Translations under genes and position numbers: made by a program
Notes under the pieces: model-generated
The model's database searches: none
What the model saw: only the letters and a program-made list of their open reading frames with translations
What the model was told of the DNA's origin: nothing
Assembly (NCBI GenBank): GCA_024640385.1
Contig: JAHEFC010000170.1
Location: 1-8,323 of the forward strand
Length of the DNA: 8,323 nt
Direction of reading: 5' to 3'
Source: Sphingobacteriales bacterium
Lineage (GTDB): Bacteria; Bacteroidota; Bacteroidia; Chitinophagales; Chitinophagaceae
In this document: piece after piece, positions 6,910 through 8,323 of the stretch
Layout of the letters: every line of letters begins with the position of its first letter
Position numbering within the stretch: the stretch's first letter is position 1

Positions 6910-7007
6910 GATAGAGGGTACAGGGTACAGGATAGAGGATACAGCCTAATTGCAACCTGCCACCCGCAACCTGCAACCTGCCACCCGCAACCTGCTATAC
7001 CTATCCT
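6908..7007. repeat. 7-bp-phased repeat block in two orientations between convergent genes
   Basis: The gap between the transporter and GLPGLI genes keeps one 7-bp register across about 100 bp. From 6908 the plus strand reads AGGATAG, AGGGTAC, AGGGTAC, AGGATAG, AGGATAC. From 6952 it reads GCAACCT, GCCACCC, GCAACCT, GCAACCT, GCCACCC, GCAACCT, GCTATAC, CTATCCT. The second set is the same kind of unit reversed (AGGTTGC, GGGTGGC, AGGATAG on the minus strand). The outermost units, 6908-6914 and 7001-7007, are exact inverted copies, and each contains bases of the adjacent gene's stop codon. The AGGTTGC units match those inside pxpC. No T-tailed terminator hairpin is visible in this gap. Confidence 0.8.
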
Positions 7008-7795
7008 CCTACGCGAATATTAAAATTCCCGCCTCCGTTGTTCTTCTCCATTTCCTGCATCATTTTTTCCCTTTCCGCGGCAAACTCCTGTGGGCTGATC
7101 TTCTTGCCTTTGGGTTCTTTGATATTTTTCACATCGGCATCCTGACTAACACTGAGCGCTACATAGGTCGATCTTCCATGGTTGACATCAAGCTCAAGTA
7201 TGGTTCCTGGCAACTGGCCCTGGTAAATGTCAGGTCCGGCAAAAACAGGAATAGCATCGGTAAACCAGGCCACAACATTTACGGTGTCAATGACCTGTTC
7301 TCTTTTCATCACGCCATTATCCATATTCACCCGGGTAGCTTGTTGCGTTCTCTGGGAAGTGGCCTTCCTGCAGGGATACCCAAGAATGGTTTTGGTTTCC
7401 TGCCCGATCTTCCAGTTAAAAGAGCGGATACTGTCTTCGATTACAAAGGTTTTCGTGAATAATTCTCGCTGTTCCACCTTGCGTTTGGAAGAAATATCGG
7501 CAAACATGATGTCATTCGATCCCGGCATGACGAGCCTGATCTGGGCGCCCCCGTTGTCGAAATTCATTTCCGGTTCCTGGCCTTCCTCAACCGGGCGCCA
7601 CAGGGTTTTATTATCAGTAAAATGCAGTTCAAATTTCTCCTTCCTTTCAGGCGGCATCATATTTGCAAATGCCGGATCGCTCACCTGTATGTTGAGCTTT
7701 GATGTTCTTTCATAAACGATCTTCCCCTGTTTCATTTGTGCCGATGCCAGTATTGCGCTCATTAGCAGTATGCCCAGGGTCCCTATTTTTTTCAT
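7001..7795 (-). CDS. GLPGLI-family secreted protein
   Basis: 264 residues from the ATG at 7795. MKKIGTLGILLMSAILASAQ (1-20) is a clear signal peptide, so the product is probably periplasmic or envelope-attached. The conserved GLPGLI core is present: KTILGYPCRKA (135-145), VVAWFTDAIPVFAGPDIYQG (about 174-193) and QLPGTILELDV (194-204), where the name-giving motif is changed to QLPGTI. The C-terminus is charged and ends in NNGGGNFNIRVGG, resembling the GNGGGNIRIIR tail of the barrel protein at 38-2848. The frame can be extended six codons to a TTG at 7813, but that codon overlaps the TAGTTTTG promoter box (7811-7818) and would put charged residues ahead of the signal peptide, so the ATG is preferred. 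The family's biochemical function is not established; its members frequently neighbour outer-membrane barrel genes. Confidence 0.87.
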   Translation of the reverse strand: MKKIGTLGILLMSAILASAQMKQGKIVYERTSKLNIQVSDPAFANMMPPERKEKFELHFTDNKTLWRPVEEGQEPEMNFDNGGAQIRLVMPGSNDIMFADISSKRKVEQRELFTKTFVIEDSIRSFNWKIGQETKTILGYPCRKATSQRTQQATRVNMDNGVMKREQVIDTVNVVAWFTDAIPVFAGPDIYQGQLPGTILELDVNHGRSTYVALSVSQDADVKNIKEPKGKKISPQEFAAEREKMMQEMEKNNGGGNFNIRVGG

Positions 7796-7810
7796 CTTGA
7801 TTATTTTTCT

Positions 7811-7818
7811 CAAAACTA
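7811..7818 (-). promoter_or_regulatory. Putative -7 promoter box (TAGTTTTG) of the GLPGLI gene
   Basis: On the minus strand this is TAGTTTTG, an exact match to the Bacteroidota -7 consensus TAnnTTTG. It lies 16-23 nt upstream of the ATG at 7795. As at the barrel gene, the usual -33 position is occupied by a GGTTAA repeat rather than a TTTG box. Confidence 0.6.
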
Positions 7819-7839
7819 CTTGGACCCGGGTACCCCTCG

Positions 7840-7877
7840 GGTTAACAGAGCTTACTCTAAGGTTAATTAAGGTTAAT
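7840..7877. promoter_or_regulatory. Putative operator: three GGTTAA direct repeats between the GLPGLI and sensor-kinase genes
   Basis: GGTTAACA begins at 7840, TAAGGTTAAT has its GGTTAA at 7861, and GGTTAAT begins at 7871, giving 21-bp and 10-bp spacings. The last two lie in a near-perfect 10-bp direct repeat (AAGGTTAATT, AAGGTTAATG). The set lies in the divergent promoter region, so it could act on the GLPGLI gene, the kinase gene or both. Spacings and distance to the -7 box equal those at 2895-2932. Confidence 0.6.
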
Positions 7878-7882
7878 GATGA

Positions 7883-7913
7883 TTGAAATGCTGAAAATGC
7901 AGCCTTACATTTG
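7883..7913 (+). promoter_or_regulatory. Putative promoter of the sensor-kinase gene
   Basis: TTG at 7883-7885 and TACATTTG at 7906-7913 (exact TAnnTTTG) are separated by 20 nt, within the range of Bacteroidota -33/-7 promoters. The -7 box ends 5 nt before the ATG at 7919, so the transcript would be leaderless or nearly so. The third GGTTAA operator copy ends 5 nt upstream of the TTG. Confidence 0.5.
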
Positions 7914-7918
7914 TTCAG

Positions 7919-8323
7919 ATGAAGCGAAATAACTCCGGCTTTCTGCTGATACTGATGACGTTTGCCATCCTTGTGGTAAGCGGATTCCAGCTGTTCTGGC
8001 TGAAGAAAAGTTATGATGAGGAGAAGAACCTCCTGCAGGTAAAAGCAGGGTTGAATTTCCGCCAGACCGTTTACAATTTACAGGCCCAACAGTTCAGGAG
8101 CAGATTTAAAATGGCAGACTCGAATGTGGAAGTGAAAATGCTAAAGAGCGAGGGGAAAAGCCAGGTCATGTATTTTAACAACAGCGAACAGGTGGTAGGA
8201 ATGATGAACCAGGTCAGGGACCGGGTGCACGACAGTTTGCAGGCTGGCCGGCCAAGGCAGATCCAAAACCATGCGGAAACGATCATGATCAGATCTGACA
8301 GTATGCCAAAGGATCCGGTCATT
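7919..8323 (+). CDS. Sensor histidine kinase, N-terminal part (cut off by the window end)
   Basis: An open frame of 135 codons from ATG 7919 runs without a stop to the last base. The protein starts MKRNNSGFLLIL and has one membrane segment at about 7-28 (FLLILMTFAILVVSGFQLFW), then KKSYDEEKNLL, and a polar, Gln/Met-rich extracytoplasmic region containing LNFRQTVYNLQAQQF. This N-terminus (one TM with GFQLFWL, then a Tyr/Glu/Lys-rich stretch and an FRQTVYNLQ-like segment) is the usual look of Bacteroidota membrane sensor histidine kinases. The kinase domains would lie beyond the window, so the call is by resemblance only. It is divergent from the GLPGLI gene and shares its upstream region. Its response regulator is expected downstream, out of view. 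Confidence 0.65.
   Translation, partial: MKRNNSGFLLILMTFAILVVSGFQLFWLKKSYDEEKNLLQVKAGLNFRQTVYNLQAQQFRSRFKMADSNVEVKMLKSEGKSQVMYFNNSEQVVGMMNQVRDRVHDSLQAGRPRQIQNHAETIMIRSDSMPKDPVI

Noticed and set aside
6910..7000. CRISPR-like array between the transporter and GLPGLI genes
   Set aside because: The period is 7 bp with no unique spacers and no cas genes; it is a simple phased short repeat.
7796..7813. TTG start giving the GLPGLI protein six extra residues
   Set aside because: The codon overlaps the predicted TAGTTTTG promoter box, and the ATG at 7795 directly precedes a standard signal peptide.
8071..8322. Minus-strand 83-codon frame at the right edge
   Set aside because: It lies wholly antisense to the kinase N-terminus, whose frame has a promoter, membrane segment and uninterrupted coding to the window end.

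Overview
The window looks like chromosomal DNA of a Bacteroidota bacterium, probably a member of the Chitinophagaceae or a close relative. The signs are a GLPGLI-family periplasmic protein, a carboxypeptidase-regulatory-domain/plug/beta-barrel outer-membrane protein of the SusC-like or PF14905 type, a sensor-kinase N-terminus of the usual Bacteroidota form, promoter -7 boxes fitting TAnnTTTG, and weak or absent Shine-Dalgarno sequences. The family placement is inferred from protein style, not from a search.

Layout, left to right. (1) 38-2848, minus strand: a large outer-membrane beta-barrel protein. (2) 2849-3276: its promoter and upstream operator-like repeats, then a 42-codon plus-strand small ORF (2995-3123) followed 34 nt later by a good intrinsic terminator (3158-3186). 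(3) 3277-6909, plus strand: a tightly packed operon pxpB-pxpC-pxpA-transporter with a 3-nt gap, a 4-nt overlap and an 8-nt overlap. It encodes the ATP-dependent prokaryotic 5-oxoprolinase (5-oxo-L-proline + ATP + water to L-glutamate + ADP + phosphate) and an NRAMP-fold transporter that lacks the metal-binding residues and probably brings in 5-oxoproline or a related solute. (4) 6908-7007: a 7-bp-phased repeat block between convergent genes. (5) 7001-7795, minus strand: a GLPGLI-family secreted protein. (6) 7796-7918: a divergent regulatory region. (7) 7919 to the window edge, plus strand: the N-terminal 135 residues of a membrane sensor, very likely a histidine kinase.

Two observations stand out. 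First, the upstream regions of the outer-membrane barrel gene and the GLPGLI gene, about 5 kb apart, have the same architecture. Each has three GGTTAA-type direct repeats with identical 21-bp and 10-bp spacings, and in each a TAGTTTT -7 box lies exactly 28 bp from the first repeat. This suggests one activator, plausibly the response regulator of the adjacent kinase, controls both. The pxp operon on the opposite strand would then separate two members of one regulon that are often adjacent in other genomes. Second, pxpC carries two in-frame arrays of a 7-bp repeat (AGGTTGC-type) and a 15-bp tandem/inverted hairpin element. The same 7-bp unit, in both orientations, fills the gap after the operon. 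A repeat family therefore appears to have entered loops of a conserved metabolic enzyme without breaking the reading frame.

No rRNA, tRNA, CRISPR array, transposase or insertion sequence was seen. Positions 1-37 hold only the 3' flank of the barrel gene.
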